Below, piece after piece: positions 1-10,734 of a stretch of 64,000 nucleotides of DNA (position 1 is its first letter; each line of letters begins with the position of its first letter). The position numbers were made by a program, and so were the translations under genes. The notes under the pieces are model-generated. The model did no database searches. It was not told where the DNA came from and saw nothing but the letters and a program-made list of their open reading frames with translations. The stretch comes from Megalobrama amblycephala (lineage: Eukaryota > Chordata > Actinopteri > Cypriniformes > Xenocyprididae), in the NCBI RefSeq assembly GCF_018812025.1, contig NC_063045.1, forward strand, positions 55,514,457-55,578,456. The letters are read 5' to 3'.

Positions 1-312
1 GGAAGAATTGTAATTAACTGCAATCTCACAAAAGGTCAGAACATCATATGTGACTGCTGCATCAGTCTTTCGAAAGCTGTTTTTCTGACGCATCAGAAAT
101 CCTGAGGCTTTATTTCAAAATGAGATGCAAAAATCTGCCAATTTGAAGACGAACACAAGCTTGATCCCTATACTGTCAATCAATATGTGCACCTAATATA
201 AAAAAGAAATGTTTTTGCTGCATAATAATTTTTACTTTGAAAGTTTATGCACAGCTAATATAATTTATTAAGAGCAAACAGCTACTAGAGGAAGACATGA
301 TTTGATATGAAT
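1..312. other. AT-rich stretch, nothing recognised
   Basis: No reading frame of note, no terminal inverted repeat and no familiar repeat is visible before the TTAA element that starts at 313. Confidence 0.5.
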
Positions 313-762
313 TTAAGGTAGGGTAGCCATTTTTTTTTTTTGTTGTACTGGTTAAACTACTACTACTCTCTTCACATCCTGATAGCAGTCGACACTCTCA
401 GAAAAAAAGGTACAAAAGCTGTCACTGGGATGGTACCCTTTCCTAAGGTACATCTTTGTACCTAAAGAGTGCATATTAGGTACCAAAAATGTACATATTA
501 GTACCTAAATGGTACGTTACATCTTTTGCACAAATGAGATTTACAGGAAACAATGGTGTTTGAGGCTTTTGAGTTTACATATTTCATGTACATGTACATA
601 TATCTTCTGTGGAAGTCTCAGGACCAAAAAATGTCATCCAATCATTGCGTTTGGTCCGAATGCGTGTCTTTGTAGAGCACTCTGAAGGGAAGGTGGGATC
701 TTATGCTTTCTAAGCTAGCTTGCTATTGCTAGCCTCTCCGAAATTGCCTACCCTACCTTTAA
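313..762. repeat. TTAA-flanked MITE with GTAC-rich core
   Basis: The ends are inverted repeats: TTAAGGTAGGGTAGCCAT on the left and the complement of ATTGCCTACCCTACCTTTAA on the right. Each includes a TTAA, the target used by piggyBac- and Kolobok-type elements. No transposase is present, so it is non-autonomous. Positions 410-515 contain eight GTAC tetramers, many in a GGTACC or AGTACCT context. A segment near 528-572 resembles the interior of the separate TTAA family at 33120-34051, so this copy may be chimeric or the families may share an ancestor. Confidence 0.65.
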
Positions 763-1716
763 GTTTGAAATGCCAAACAAGCATACTATTCATACTATTT
801 CTGCAGTATGTATATACTGTTTGCATTATATGGATTTTCTATATGCAAAATATTCAGTACTAAAGAAAATAATATCCCACAATGCAATGTGCTTTATTTG
901 ATTTTTCGTTTTACATGTGATGAACGAACTAAGTAAAATCAGCCATAGTTTTCAACATCTTTTATTTAACTTATTATTATGTGATTGATTTGATTATGAT
1001 TTACTGATTATTTTGTACCAAATGTCTCATTAAAAATGCAAAATATCTGTATTTATAAAAATCAAATAAAAGGATTTAGAAAAAATATACAATATCTGAA
1101 AGTATACAATGAGTCCTGTTTCACATACCTTTTGTATTCATTATTGGTAGTATACAGTGAACATGGCATGCTACTGCTCAGTATGCAGAAAGTGGTATGC
1201 TAGTATTCCGTTCTTATCTGAAACTAGTGTACATGAAAAGGAAAAACACTGACAACTGCAAATGTGAGAAACTTACCATGACTGTCCTGACTGTCTTAAA
1301 ATAATTTGTGTCACACTCATGGATAATGTTTACATACTTGAAATTTTAAAGCAATCGTTTATTACGAATGCACCAAAAATATAGTTTTAGCATTAATCAT
1401 GAGCTAGCAAATGCTACTCCTCCAATATATTACATTCCCTGACATGACTACTAAAATAGGCCAATGGCTGAATCACAAGAAAACATAAACAGCATAATAG
1501 ATAGTGTCAGCTTTCAAATCTTGCAGAGTTCATAACACCATCCCTCTGGATTCACACTGAGTAGCAACCCAACAGAATGAATGAGGTCAAAAATTCAGAA
1601 AGCACTTTTGCCAAGCTGCCTAGTTGATACGTTACAAACACACTAACATTTAACAGTAGCTCAGCTTTTTGATTACATAAGCTATGAGGAAATATGAGGC
1701 TTAATATCAAATGACA
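763..1716. other. Non-coding, AT-rich, probable old repeat remnant
   Basis: There are no gene-like frames. Motifs such as CATACTATT and AGTATGCAGAAAGTGGTATGC recur in opposite orientation near 780 and 1180-1205, which suggests a degenerate inverted-repeat element, but I could not define its ends. Confidence 0.35.
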
Positions 1717-3561
1717 TTAAAGGAGGCCTATAATGTCCCTTTTACAAGAAGTAATCTAAGTCTCTGGTGTTTCAGCTCAAAAAACCCCACAGATCATTTA
1801 TTATAGCTTGTCAAATTTGCCCCTATTTGGGTGTGAGCAAAACACGCTGTTTTTGTGTGTGTGTCCCTTTAAATGCAAATGAGCTGCTGCTCCTGACCAC
1901 TTTCCAGAACAGGGTGGAGCTTTAACAGCTCACGATTCGGCTGCTCAACAACAACAAAGCTGGAGAATCTCACACAGCCAGAATGATGATTGTCAGTAAC
2001 GGTGTTCAGTAGGGGTGTGACGAGATTTCTCGTCGAGGCGAAAAGTAGTCTCGTGATATTGCCATGACAGAGTGTTAGGATGATTAGGAAAGAATATGCC
2101 ACCGCTACGTTTACATTACGCCTCCACTGTCGTTTTGCTTTGTATTTAAATAAAAAACATTTAATTCAGTTAGATAACAGTCGCTGCTGCTCCATATTCA
2201 CAGAGTACGCGCGATTGTGAAAGTGAAAGTAAACGCGAGCACGCATTCAAACGCGATTTCAATACCCCGCATTTTGAAAGCGGCTCCCTGATAAATACAG
2301 ATATCTCTCAATATGAAAGCTATCTTAGGCTGGGCAGTAGTTGTAACCATCTCTTAGCTCTGTATCAGAGAAAAATTCAGTCTTATTTGCACTTTGAATA
2401 TTGAGAGAGTGCGATTATGGTTGCACTTATTGTAAAGTGTTACCATAAAAATGAATAACAGTTTTCTCTTAATCTTATTAAGCACAAACAGTAAGGTTTC
2501 ATTTGTTAACATTAGTTAATGCACTGTGAACTATCATGAACTAACAATGAGTGACTATTTTTATTAACTAACATAAAGATGAATAAATACTGTAGCAAAT
2601 ATATTGCTCATTGTTAGTTGATGTTGGTTAATAAATTAATGTTAATAAATGAGACCTTATTGTAAAGTGTTTTTTACACTTTAATACTTAATAACATTTT
2701 TATTTATACTGTTTTATTTCTATGATCAGTTTGTGGAATGGAGTTCAGTTAGGAGGTCTAAAGTTGTAGAAGCTCATAAATCATGTACAGTAAGCTCTGA
2801 AGAGACTGAAATCATATAGAAGAGAAGTCAGTCAGTTGAGTTAGTGGCAAAACCTTTTACAGTACTTGAGTATTGTTGTCTTTTACTGCATATGATAATT
2901 CATACTCAGAAAGTAGAACTGAAATGACATTCATTAAGATGATTAGTTAAAACATTTCAAATACACCTGCAGAATATTTTTTATAGTCATGTATTTCGCC
3001 ATTGAGGATTTCTTAAAAATAGTGTGTAAAAATCTTGTCTCGTCTCGTGAGCTACCTGTCTTGTCACACCCCTAGTGTTCAGCCTTACATTGTTCAAACC
3101 GGAGTCGGACACTGATGGAGAGACTTTTAGAATGCATCTGGACCTTTCTGAATGGTTAGTGGATAAATGTATGTAGTTGCTGTGGAGTTGATTCTCATCG
3201 ACTAGCATGTGTCGTCATGTTAATCTTTTGTGCAAATCCAGTGTTGAATTGACCCTCATTTGTGAAGCAGTCTAAAATGACGGCATGGCAGCATGGCCTC
3301 ACCCCCTTTGTTGTGCATTCTCGGGGCAGGGTTTATGTTAATTTTAGGGTTTGTGATGTCACCAACCCAGGAAGAAGCTTGTTGTAGTCCCTACCAGCCA
3401 TTGGTTGTAGTCCTTAAACAGAGAATTCTTTAAAAGAAATGATCTCCCTTCGCATTAAACTTTGAGCGTCGTAAATTTGCAGACATTATTTATGCACAAA
3501 CAGCAACATTACACACTAACTAAAGTTAAAAAAGTGAAATCATAATCAACCACCCCTTTAA
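1717..3561. repeat. TTAA-flanked MITE split by a hAT insertion
   Basis: The element begins TTAAAGGAGGCCTATAATG and ends ...CCACCCCTTTAA. Its body matches, in opposite orientation, the copy at 58738-59341, with shared segments around ATGCAAATGAGCTGCTGCTC and a shared stretch near 3100-3290. The body is interrupted at 2010 by a complete hAT element with target duplication; removing that insert rejoins the MITE. It carries no transposase and is presumed to be mobilised in trans. One segment (GAAGTTTCAGCTCAAAATAC-like) is shared with the 33120 family. Confidence 0.7.
2010..3074. mobile_element. Non-autonomous hAT element, 8-bp TSD
   Basis: Terminal inverted repeats read TAGGGGTGTGACGAGA on the left and ...TGTCACACCCCTA on the right. 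The flanks carry a perfect 8-bp duplication GTGTTCAG at 2002-2009 and 3075-3082, the hAT signature. No transposase frame is present (1065 bp). The interior at about 2440-2690 contains the common ACACTTTACAATAAGG-type segment seen elsewhere in the window. Relatives are the complete copy at 28795-29917 and a broken copy around 18497-19840. Confidence 0.85.
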
Positions 3562-3722
3562 ATACAGTCTATAAATGAAAGTAGACTTAATGTTCCAGTC
3601 AGGTCGAATATTAGGGAGATTGAGCCCCAGAAAAAAAACGTCTAAATTATTGTTTGTATACTAGGGTAGGCAGGAACGATACATACAGTAAGCTCTACCT
3701 ATCAAGTCAACCCCTGAATACT

Positions 3723-4695
3723 CAGTGCTTCCCACACATATAGACCTTACTTGGGCGGGCCGCCCAAGTATATTTGGAGACACATTTTTGCTTTTATTAT
3801 TTTTATCCTCTTATACTTTTACATCCGCGCAAGATAATGAAACCAACCCCGATCGATAAACTAGTCGTTCCGTACCTGCTCGTTATGTGTGCGTCAGAAC
3901 TGTTTACTCCCGCTAGCATTCCCACGGGTTTTTCAAGTCACAAGGCGGCGCTGTTGCGCGTTCTATAGGCTCGCGCAACAGCGCTTCAGACTGCTTCAAA
4001 GTGATTCTCAATCAATGAAAAGCGCAGATTTATGCCAAGCGATTGATAATGAACTCAAGTTGATGAATTATTACAAAGTCTACTTCATGGCCTTTATATA
4101 TAATGTTTTAGACGATTGTAAGAATCTGAAGGATCAACCTGCAATAGTACAGACATTTCAAAATAAGAGTCTTATTGTATTTCGGGCTTGTTTATAATTA
4201 AAAGTCACACGCTAAGTTTTTTCTTTTTCTTTTAGGCATTATTGGTATTTTGGTTACACAATAAATTGTATTTAATTTGATTTCCATTTAATTTATAGTA
4301 AATTATTGTAGTCTCCCCCACAGAAGAAGAAGAAGAAGAAAAGACTAAGAACATTATTTGACACGTATATTATTAATTTTATAAATTTTACTAGTAAAAT
4401 CTGTGTCCCATTCACTGAGACACTATATGACAGCAAGGAGAACATAGGAAAAGGTGAACTATTTAAATGCTGTAATTTTGCATAATTTACAATGCATAAT
4501 AATGCATAATATTAGTATGTAATTAAATGTAATATGCTATGTAATTAAAATTAATTTCAATAAATAAAAATACTGTTAAAAATCACACATTATTTGTTTG
4601 TCACATGTAGTAGGCCATTTTTGTGCCGTGGGTAATAGGAGGATTTTTCGCCCGGTTACCTCCGCAAGTATATTTCAAACCTGTGGGAAGCACTG
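3723..4695. mobile_element. hAT-like element with 5-bp TSD
   Basis: The inverted ends are CAGTGCTTCCCACA on the left and the complement of TGTGGGAAGCACTG on the right. The bases directly outside are ATACT on both sides (3718-3722 and 4696-4700), giving a 5-bp rather than 8-bp target duplication. hAT subgroups with 5-bp duplications are known in fish. A short frame at 3889-4197 has no recognisable domain, so the copy is probably non-autonomous. A short GAAGAAGAA run lies near 4323. Confidence 0.7.
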
Positions 4696-4700
4696 ATACT

Positions 4701-5860
4701 GATTACATTTTAAATAATTTTAACTAACCAGATCATATTCATTAATATTCTTTTAGATTATAGACAAACCTTATTTTGGACATTGTCGATGACATATGTG
4801 GCCAACAAATGCGACCTCCCATTTAAAATGGGGCACAAATGTATTTATTTTAGAGAATTGTTAAACACCTCCACACTGGTGATGACATGAAAGCGCTGCA
4901 GGTTATTGTCTTTTGCGTCATCACAATGTGATCGGTTTATGTGATAGACAAGCAGGGAAACCATCGATCGTGCCATAGGAAGTGATTATCAGACAATCGA
5001 TCAAGAGCATCCTTTAAAAAGTCATTATTCGTTTAGCTGTTTGCTGACACCAATGCCACTAAAATTACATACTTCACCTTCAAACTACATTTCTAAAGCA
5101 GCTTTTCCCATTTCTTTCATTATGATTATAGATACACAACATTTGAACATTTAAGGCATGCTTCCCTTTTAGAGTGTCAGCTTCCAATAAGTTATGCTAT
5201 TTCACAACCACATTTAGTCTGAGCTGAGTGGATGTTTAAAAAAATACTGAAAGAGAAGCCTGCCTCTCTTTCTCTCTCATCATTTTAGTTAGGCCTATGT
5301 AGCCTAATGTTTGCTTTAGAGAGGAAAAAGCTTCTTGAATATTACTCTCCCTTTCTGTAAAATGCATATAGCCCAAGCCTAAAAGCCTGTATAAACCACA
5401 GGTCTGATTGCTCATGAGAATCAGCCTGGTTGTTCCAGCACAATGTTCCCTCATCAGCCGAGGACTGCACTCTTCATCACTGATTCATAGTCGTGATGTA
5501 ACAGCACAGGAGCCACACCGCACTCACACAAACGTAGTGCACTAACAGTCAGCTCATGAAATTTGTCAACAGTCTGTGTGTCTGTCTGTCTATCTATCTG
5601 TCTAGAAAAAATTTAAAAGAATAAAGTTTGGCTATGTAGATCAGATGACTGATTTTTCCAAAACATGTCAACTTAAATACATTCATGGTTCATTAATGCC
5701 CCCTTCAGGTTGTAGTGATTCTCCTTATCAGCAGTCACAGTGGTTAATTAATATTCGTTAATTTGTCCTTGCCTTAATTGTTTTGAGAATTACATAATTT
5801 GTCTCTCTTAAAAATAAGAAAAATACTGCTTTATGCAATTATCATAAAAGATATATATAT
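4701..5860. other. Non-coding stretch with short microsatellite
   Basis: No coding frame or transposon end was recognised. A TCTG/TCTA tetranucleotide run lies near 5575-5605. Confidence 0.4.
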
Positions 5861-7080
5861 TAGGTGTGCAACGGTTCAAATTGCTCACGGTTTGGTTCGT
5901 ATCACGGTTTTAGGGTCACGGTTTCAGTACGGTTCGGTATATGCTACGTTCAGGGAAAATAGGACTACTGTCAAATAAAAATAAAGAAAATAAGAACAAA
6001 TAATCAAACTACAAGCAACATCACAAATAAATACAATAGAACAAATATTCAAATAAAATAAACAGTGCTTTTCAGGTATTTCAGGTATCTAACAGTAGTT
6101 TTCAGGTACAGAAAAGTAATCAAATATAAAATAACACTGCATATTATCTTCACTGTATAAATTAATGTTGACAGACATGTTGACATAAGGCATGTTGACA
6201 ATTTTTGTATGAATTTGTCCACTAAAGCGCAAGACTTGAAAGAGAACTCAGTATTTGCACGCTGTCTGAAATAAGCGTGTGCGCGCTTCGGATGAGCGCA
6301 CACATAAATCTTCTCACAGCTTGCGTGAGTTCTCTTTCGCGTCTTGCTCTTGAATTGTTAAATCATCAAGGCTTAAATGAGTTTAGTTTAAACACAGATA
6401 GAAATGTGTGCTGTTCACGTTTCACCTGTGCTCGCGCGCTATCAACACCCGGGTGATGACGGTGTAAGTGACTGGACATTAGAGCATACGGCACTCGCAT
6501 TGAAGTTTACAAAGAGTGACTGTTTTGTTCACGCTTTTTGATTATCGTTGTAACATTTTTAGAAGCCAGAATGCGCCGCATCCATTGACTGAAACATACA
6601 TTATCTGAACTCTGTCTGTTTTCCACGTTGCTATTTTAAACAAACCATATTAGCCTATAGATGCCTCGTCATTCAAGATGGGCCGCGGTGCAAGTGCGTG
6701 CCGTAAGTGGAGAACGGTACGGTTCGATTTTTTACCGAGAACCGTTGCAAGTCAAGTCAAGTCACCTTTATTTATATAGTGCTTTTTACAATGCAGGTTA
6801 TGTCAAAGCAGCTTTACATTGATAACTGGTATATATTTTTGGCTGCACAGCAGCTCTTAAAGAATAGTGTCAATGCAGGCAGATCAAAGCACTGTTGAAT
6901 ATCAAATGTCAAGTCAAATGTCAAGTGTCCCCAACTAAGCAAGCCAAAGGCGACAGCAGCAAGGAACCCAAACTCCAACAGGTGACATCAGGTGGCAAAC
7001 AAGTGGCAAATAGGTGTTAAAATGGAGAAAAAAACCTTGGGAGAAACCAGGCTTAAACGTTGAGAAACGTTGCACCCCTA
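5861..7080. mobile_element. Degenerate hAT-like element with nested repeat
   Basis: The left end reads TAGGTGTGCAACGGTTCA and the right end ...AACGTTGCACCCCTA, forming an imperfect hAT-type terminal repeat. No matching target duplication is visible (left flank ATATATAT, right flank TACAGTCA), so the copy may be chimeric or old. It is interrupted close to its right end by an unrelated dispersed repeat (6750-7063). No transposase was recognised. Confidence 0.55.
6750..7063. repeat. Dispersed repeat inserted in hAT remnant
   Basis: The insert starts with an (AAGTC)-like run followed by TTTATTTATATAGTGCTTTT and ends near GGGAGAAACCAGGCTTA. This arrangement is typical of an abundant cyprinid dispersed repeat. 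The interrupted hAT terminus (CCGTTGCA) reappears as CGTTGCA after the insert. I cannot assign a class with confidence. Confidence 0.5.
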
Positions 7081-7399
7081 TACAGTCAACCAAAATGTAT
7101 TCAGACACCTTGAACATTTCATTCATTAATGCAGTTCATTCGGTATAGTTTAAAAAAAATTGTAATAAAATATGACAAGATCTCACAGTTAAACTGTGTC
7201 AGAAAAAATTAATCTCAATTATGTCAGAAAACACTTAAGCAAAACGTGGTCAGGTCAAAGTGTCTGAATAATTTTTGGTTCCAAATTTTTATCAATTTTA
7301 CTGGTAGTCCACAGTATGAAGAATTTTTGGGTCACAGTTTACACATTTAGTTTTGATCCCTAAACTAAATGTACTCGGATTAAACCCAAGCCAAGTGGC
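7081..7399. other. Non-coding spacer
   Basis: An AT-rich stretch between a hAT remnant and a LINE fragment; no independent feature is visible apart from weak similarity to decayed transposon sequence. Confidence 0.35.
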
Positions 7400-7712
7400 A
7401 AAAAACTTAGGAGTTGTCTTTGATTCTGATTTTTATTTTAAAGCTCATGTTCGTAATATTACCAAAACAGCATTTATCATCTCAAGAACATTGCTAAAGT
7501 AAGATCATTTCTCTCTCTGAGCAATACAGAAAAAATAATGCATGCATTTATAACTAGCAGGCTTGACTATTGTAATGCCCTTCTTACTGGTCTACCAAAG
7601 AATACAATTAACCAATTACAATTAATCCAAAACACTGCTGCTCGAATATTGACAAAAGCCAAAAAGAGAGATCATATTACACCAGTATTAAAGTCATTAC
7701 ACTGGTTACCTG
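7400..7712 (+). pseudogene. Non-LTR retrotransposon RT C-terminal fragment
   Basis: The translated fragment contains NLGVVFDSD, then SRLDYCNALLTGLPK, LQLIQNTAARILTKAKK and HITPVLKSLHWLPV. This is the conserved end of the reverse-transcriptase region of fish L2/Rex-like LINEs. The reading frame changes once near 7475, between the FDSD part and the LDYCN part, so the fragment is dead. Endonuclease, RT palm and 3' tail are absent. It abuts the 3' end of a Ty3/gypsy fragment, so one may have inserted into the other. The exact LINE clade is uncertain. Confidence 0.7.
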
Positions 7713-8100
7713 TTAGTGTAATGATGGGTCGACAGAATGTGGATCCATTTGCAGCTTTTATTAAATTATTTACAATGCAGACAGGGCAAAGGCACAGGCA
7801 TAAAAAGGGACAGGCAATGGTCGTGGCAGGCAGCAGACAAACAGAAACGGGTCACAGGCAAGGATCAGGGCAGGCGGCAATACAATCAAAGTCCAGTAAA
7901 CAGGCAGGGATCAGGGCAGGCAGCAACGGGTCACAGAGAATAAACAATCCAGTCGATAACAAGAAACAGTCCACAGGAAAACGCTCAGAAATGATCACCA
8001 AGGCAAATCAAGACTTCACGATATGTGTGTGTGTGTGTCTTAAATAGTGTGAGTGTGATGCAGTGCAGGTGTGTGTGCAATCAGTCCCAGGAATGAGGGC
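7713..8100 (-). repeat. 3' non-coding part of the Ty3/gypsy fragment
   Basis: Downstream of the chromodomain stop on the minus strand lies a purine/G-rich (GGCAGG, GGGCAGG) non-coding stretch with a short (GT)n near 8024-8038. It is probably 3' untranslated or LTR-proximal sequence of the same element. No complete LTR pair was found. Confidence 0.4.
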
Positions 8101-9237
8101 CTATGGGGAACGTAGTCCGAATGGTAACTGATCAATATTCCAGTGATGGCTCCAGATGCGAGGAAGCGGACGCCGGGGTCTACCACGTGGTCGAGGGGCC
8201 GGTCTCTCTGGGTGCGTCCGATGAAACTCGTCTGTGAGAGAAGGGTCCAGGATATCATCCGCATTGACCCAGGATCGCTCCTCCGGGCCGTACCCCTCAC
8301 AGTCGACTAAGCATTGTAGTCTCCTACTCCGGCGCCTGGAATCGAGCAGTTCTTCTGGTAAGCTTCCTCACCTTCAATCATCAAGGGTGGGGAGTGCGGG
8401 CCTCGGCTCCCTCTGGCTCCCCTCTCGGACCCCCGGAGGGTTTCAGCAACGAAACATGAAAAGTGGGAGAGACACGGTAATTAGCGGGCAAGTCTAAAGT
8501 TATTTGTTTGATAATTTGAAAAGGCCCTACAAACCTGGGACTGAGTTTTCTGCATGGAAGTCTTAGCCGAAAATCTCTGGTAGACAACCAAACCCATTGT
8601 CCCACGGTGTACTGGGGATTGGGACGTCGATGTCGGTTGGCCTGCATCTCCTGCCTTCTCACGGCACGCTGTAAGTGTTGGTGAGCTTGATCCCAGGTCT
8701 CCTCGCTTCTTTGCATCCACTCAGTAACAGACGGTAGATTGGATGGGTCCCCAGACCATGGAAATAATGGAGGTTGGAAGCCCAAGACACATTGAAAGGG
8801 CGTGATACCAGTGGCAGGTTTTTGTAGAGAGTTTTGGGCGTACTCTGCCCAGAGTAGGTAGCGACTCCAGTCAGTCTGGTTGCGTTGGCAGTAGGTGCGT
8901 AAGAATCTGGTTAATTCTTGGTTCATGCGGTCTGTTTGGCCATTGACATCTGGATGGTACCCTGAAGTGAGGCTGACGTCGACATTGAGGTTTTTGAAGA
9001 AAGCTGACCAGACTCGAGATTTGTGAATTGTGAATTGTGGGCCCCTGTCCGACACGATGTCCTTGGGTAGTCCATAGAAGCGGAACACATAATTGCATAG
9101 AAGCTCGGCTGTCTCGAATGCTGTGGGCAGTTTGGCCAGTGGTACGAGTCTGCAAGCTTTTGAGAAGCGGTCGATGACTGTGAGGATGGTGGTGTGGCCT
9201 TGGGACTCTGGAAGATCAGTGACGAAATCGATGGCTA
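8101..9237 (-). pseudogene. Ty3/gypsy integrase and chromodomain fragment
   Basis: Read on the minus strand from 9237, the frame gives AIDFVTDLP (first catalytic Asp), then VSDRGPQF (second Asp), then [15 protein letters not shown] with the catalytic Glu. It continues through the integrase C-terminal region to [11 protein letters not shown] and stops at 8381. A second frame down to 8101 encodes a chromodomain-like segment ([20 protein letters not shown]) followed by a basic proline-rich tail. The frame change near 8350-8385, and a small deletion before the SPTFHV motif, make it non-functional. Protease, RT and RNase H are absent upstream. Likely a truncated chromovirus-type LTR retrotransposon. 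Confidence 0.8.
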
Positions 9238-9785
9238 TATGAGACCACTGTCAAATGCGCACCTCCGAAATGAAATACAAGAGACAGAAATTTAGGACTG
9301 CGCATGTACATTAGCTTGATCCAGCCTGAAAAATACAGTTTTTTGCCATGATTTGAGCGTTTAGAAACAAAATCTATGAGACAGTTGTTGTCAGATTTCA
9401 TTGATTTCAAATATGAAACAGCTTTGGAGAATCCGATGTTTCCCCATTCAAAGAGATAGGAGCTGCACTTGCATGCCCGAGAGGCATTTCAAAGATGGCC
9501 GCAGAGTAAAATGACTCGTCTTAAAGGGACATTGATTTGTCCCAAACGGTACAGATGTCACGGTTCAGTGCATGAAGTCACACGACAGTCGGTCACAAGT
9601 GATCCACACTCCAATCCAGAAAGGGATGCACGTGGTAATGCAACGCTGTTTTGCTAACCGTTACAGGAAAAAGCGCAGAAGAAGGAGAGACAAACAATCA
9701 GAATGTTTACTCAATCTCTATATTTCAAAATAAATTGGAGTAGAAAATTAACTTTATAATTAGATTTAGAAGTTCATGCAAAGCC
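9238..9785. other. Repeat-derived non-coding spacer
   Basis: The sequence changes character abruptly at about 9240, where the integrase fragment ends. The rest contains motifs such as TTTCCCCATTCAAAGAGATA that look like cyprinid dispersed repeat, but no end structures were found. Confidence 0.35.
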
Positions 9786-9794
9786 TGCCTTGTG

Positions 9795-10725
9795 TAGTCT
9801 GGCTATCACCAGACCAAGCTCAATTTAAAATTGAACATTGGTCTGGGGAGTTTGCTATGTATTTCCTACTGCACAAGAGGCGTGATCAACGAGCATTAGT
9901 CACGCAATTGGATAGTCCTTCAACCAATCAGATCAACGATCCGGGTGACGTACTTTGCAGAGCGATGCGAAAACTCCAGACAGGTTTACCGTGTCTCAAT
10001 CAGCATCGAGCGATTTTTGCAGGTTGTGCAAAAAAACATGAAAGTGAACGGTATTTACACCCACTCGAGCAATTTGTTTGCTAACTAAAGAAGTCATTCA
10101 GCATCGTCGAGAGGTTAAAAGGCAACTCTGATACTGTTCTGGTTGAGTGTAAATGAACGCGGAATATAGCCGCCCTAAACTACGTCATTGTCATGACAAC
10201 CAAAAGAATTCCAGTCAGCTCAGGCAGCGCGAGATTCAAGAAGCAGGGAGACGAAACATATAGAGCAAATAATAAAAATATTGTCTACCATCAAGGGGCA
10301 TTGAAGTAAAAGAGTCCTGTACTCACATCGTGAAGCAAACCACCAAAATAACAGCAGAGAATCATTGTGTGTCATCAATCGCCGTTTGTAATCTTCCTAT
10401 GAAGAGACTGTCGGATCAACGCTCTGCTACATTTCTCTCAGATAAGGTAAATGCTTAACACAATCGGCTTCACTGTGATTGTGCATTGTTATTTTGGAGT
10501 GACGGTCATGCGAGAGACGGGTAGATCAGATAGAGTTTGAAAGCTGCTTGCCGTCGCTTCTCTATCGTCATCGTGTTATACCCGCCAATAGCGAGCAAGG
10601 TGGATAAGCCAGTCTGTGATTGGTTCCCGCAAAAGGGCGCAGCAGAAGTAAATGCACGGGTTTCCAGACTGAGTTGCCGAGCGAAATCAAATCGCCGGCA
10701 GATCAGGCTGGGTTTACCCAGACTA
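9795..10725. mobile_element. MITE with 9-bp target duplication (copy 1)
   Basis: The element starts TAGTCTGGCTATCACCAGAC and ends ...GGGTTTACCCAGACTA; the outer 7-8 bases are inverted and each end also carries an internal small palindrome. Both flanks carry TGCCTTGTG (9786-9794 and 10726-10734), a 9-bp duplication. The second copy at 36151-36725 independently shows 9 bp. No transposase is encoded. A 9-bp duplication fits Mutator-like or Merlin-type elements better than hAT, but the superfamily is unassigned. This copy is longer than the other (931 versus 575 bp). Confidence 0.75.
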
Positions 10726-10734
10726 TGCCTTGTG

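Noticed and set aside
3889..4197. 102-codon frame as a gene
   Set aside because: Lies inside a hAT-like element and has no domain or splice support.
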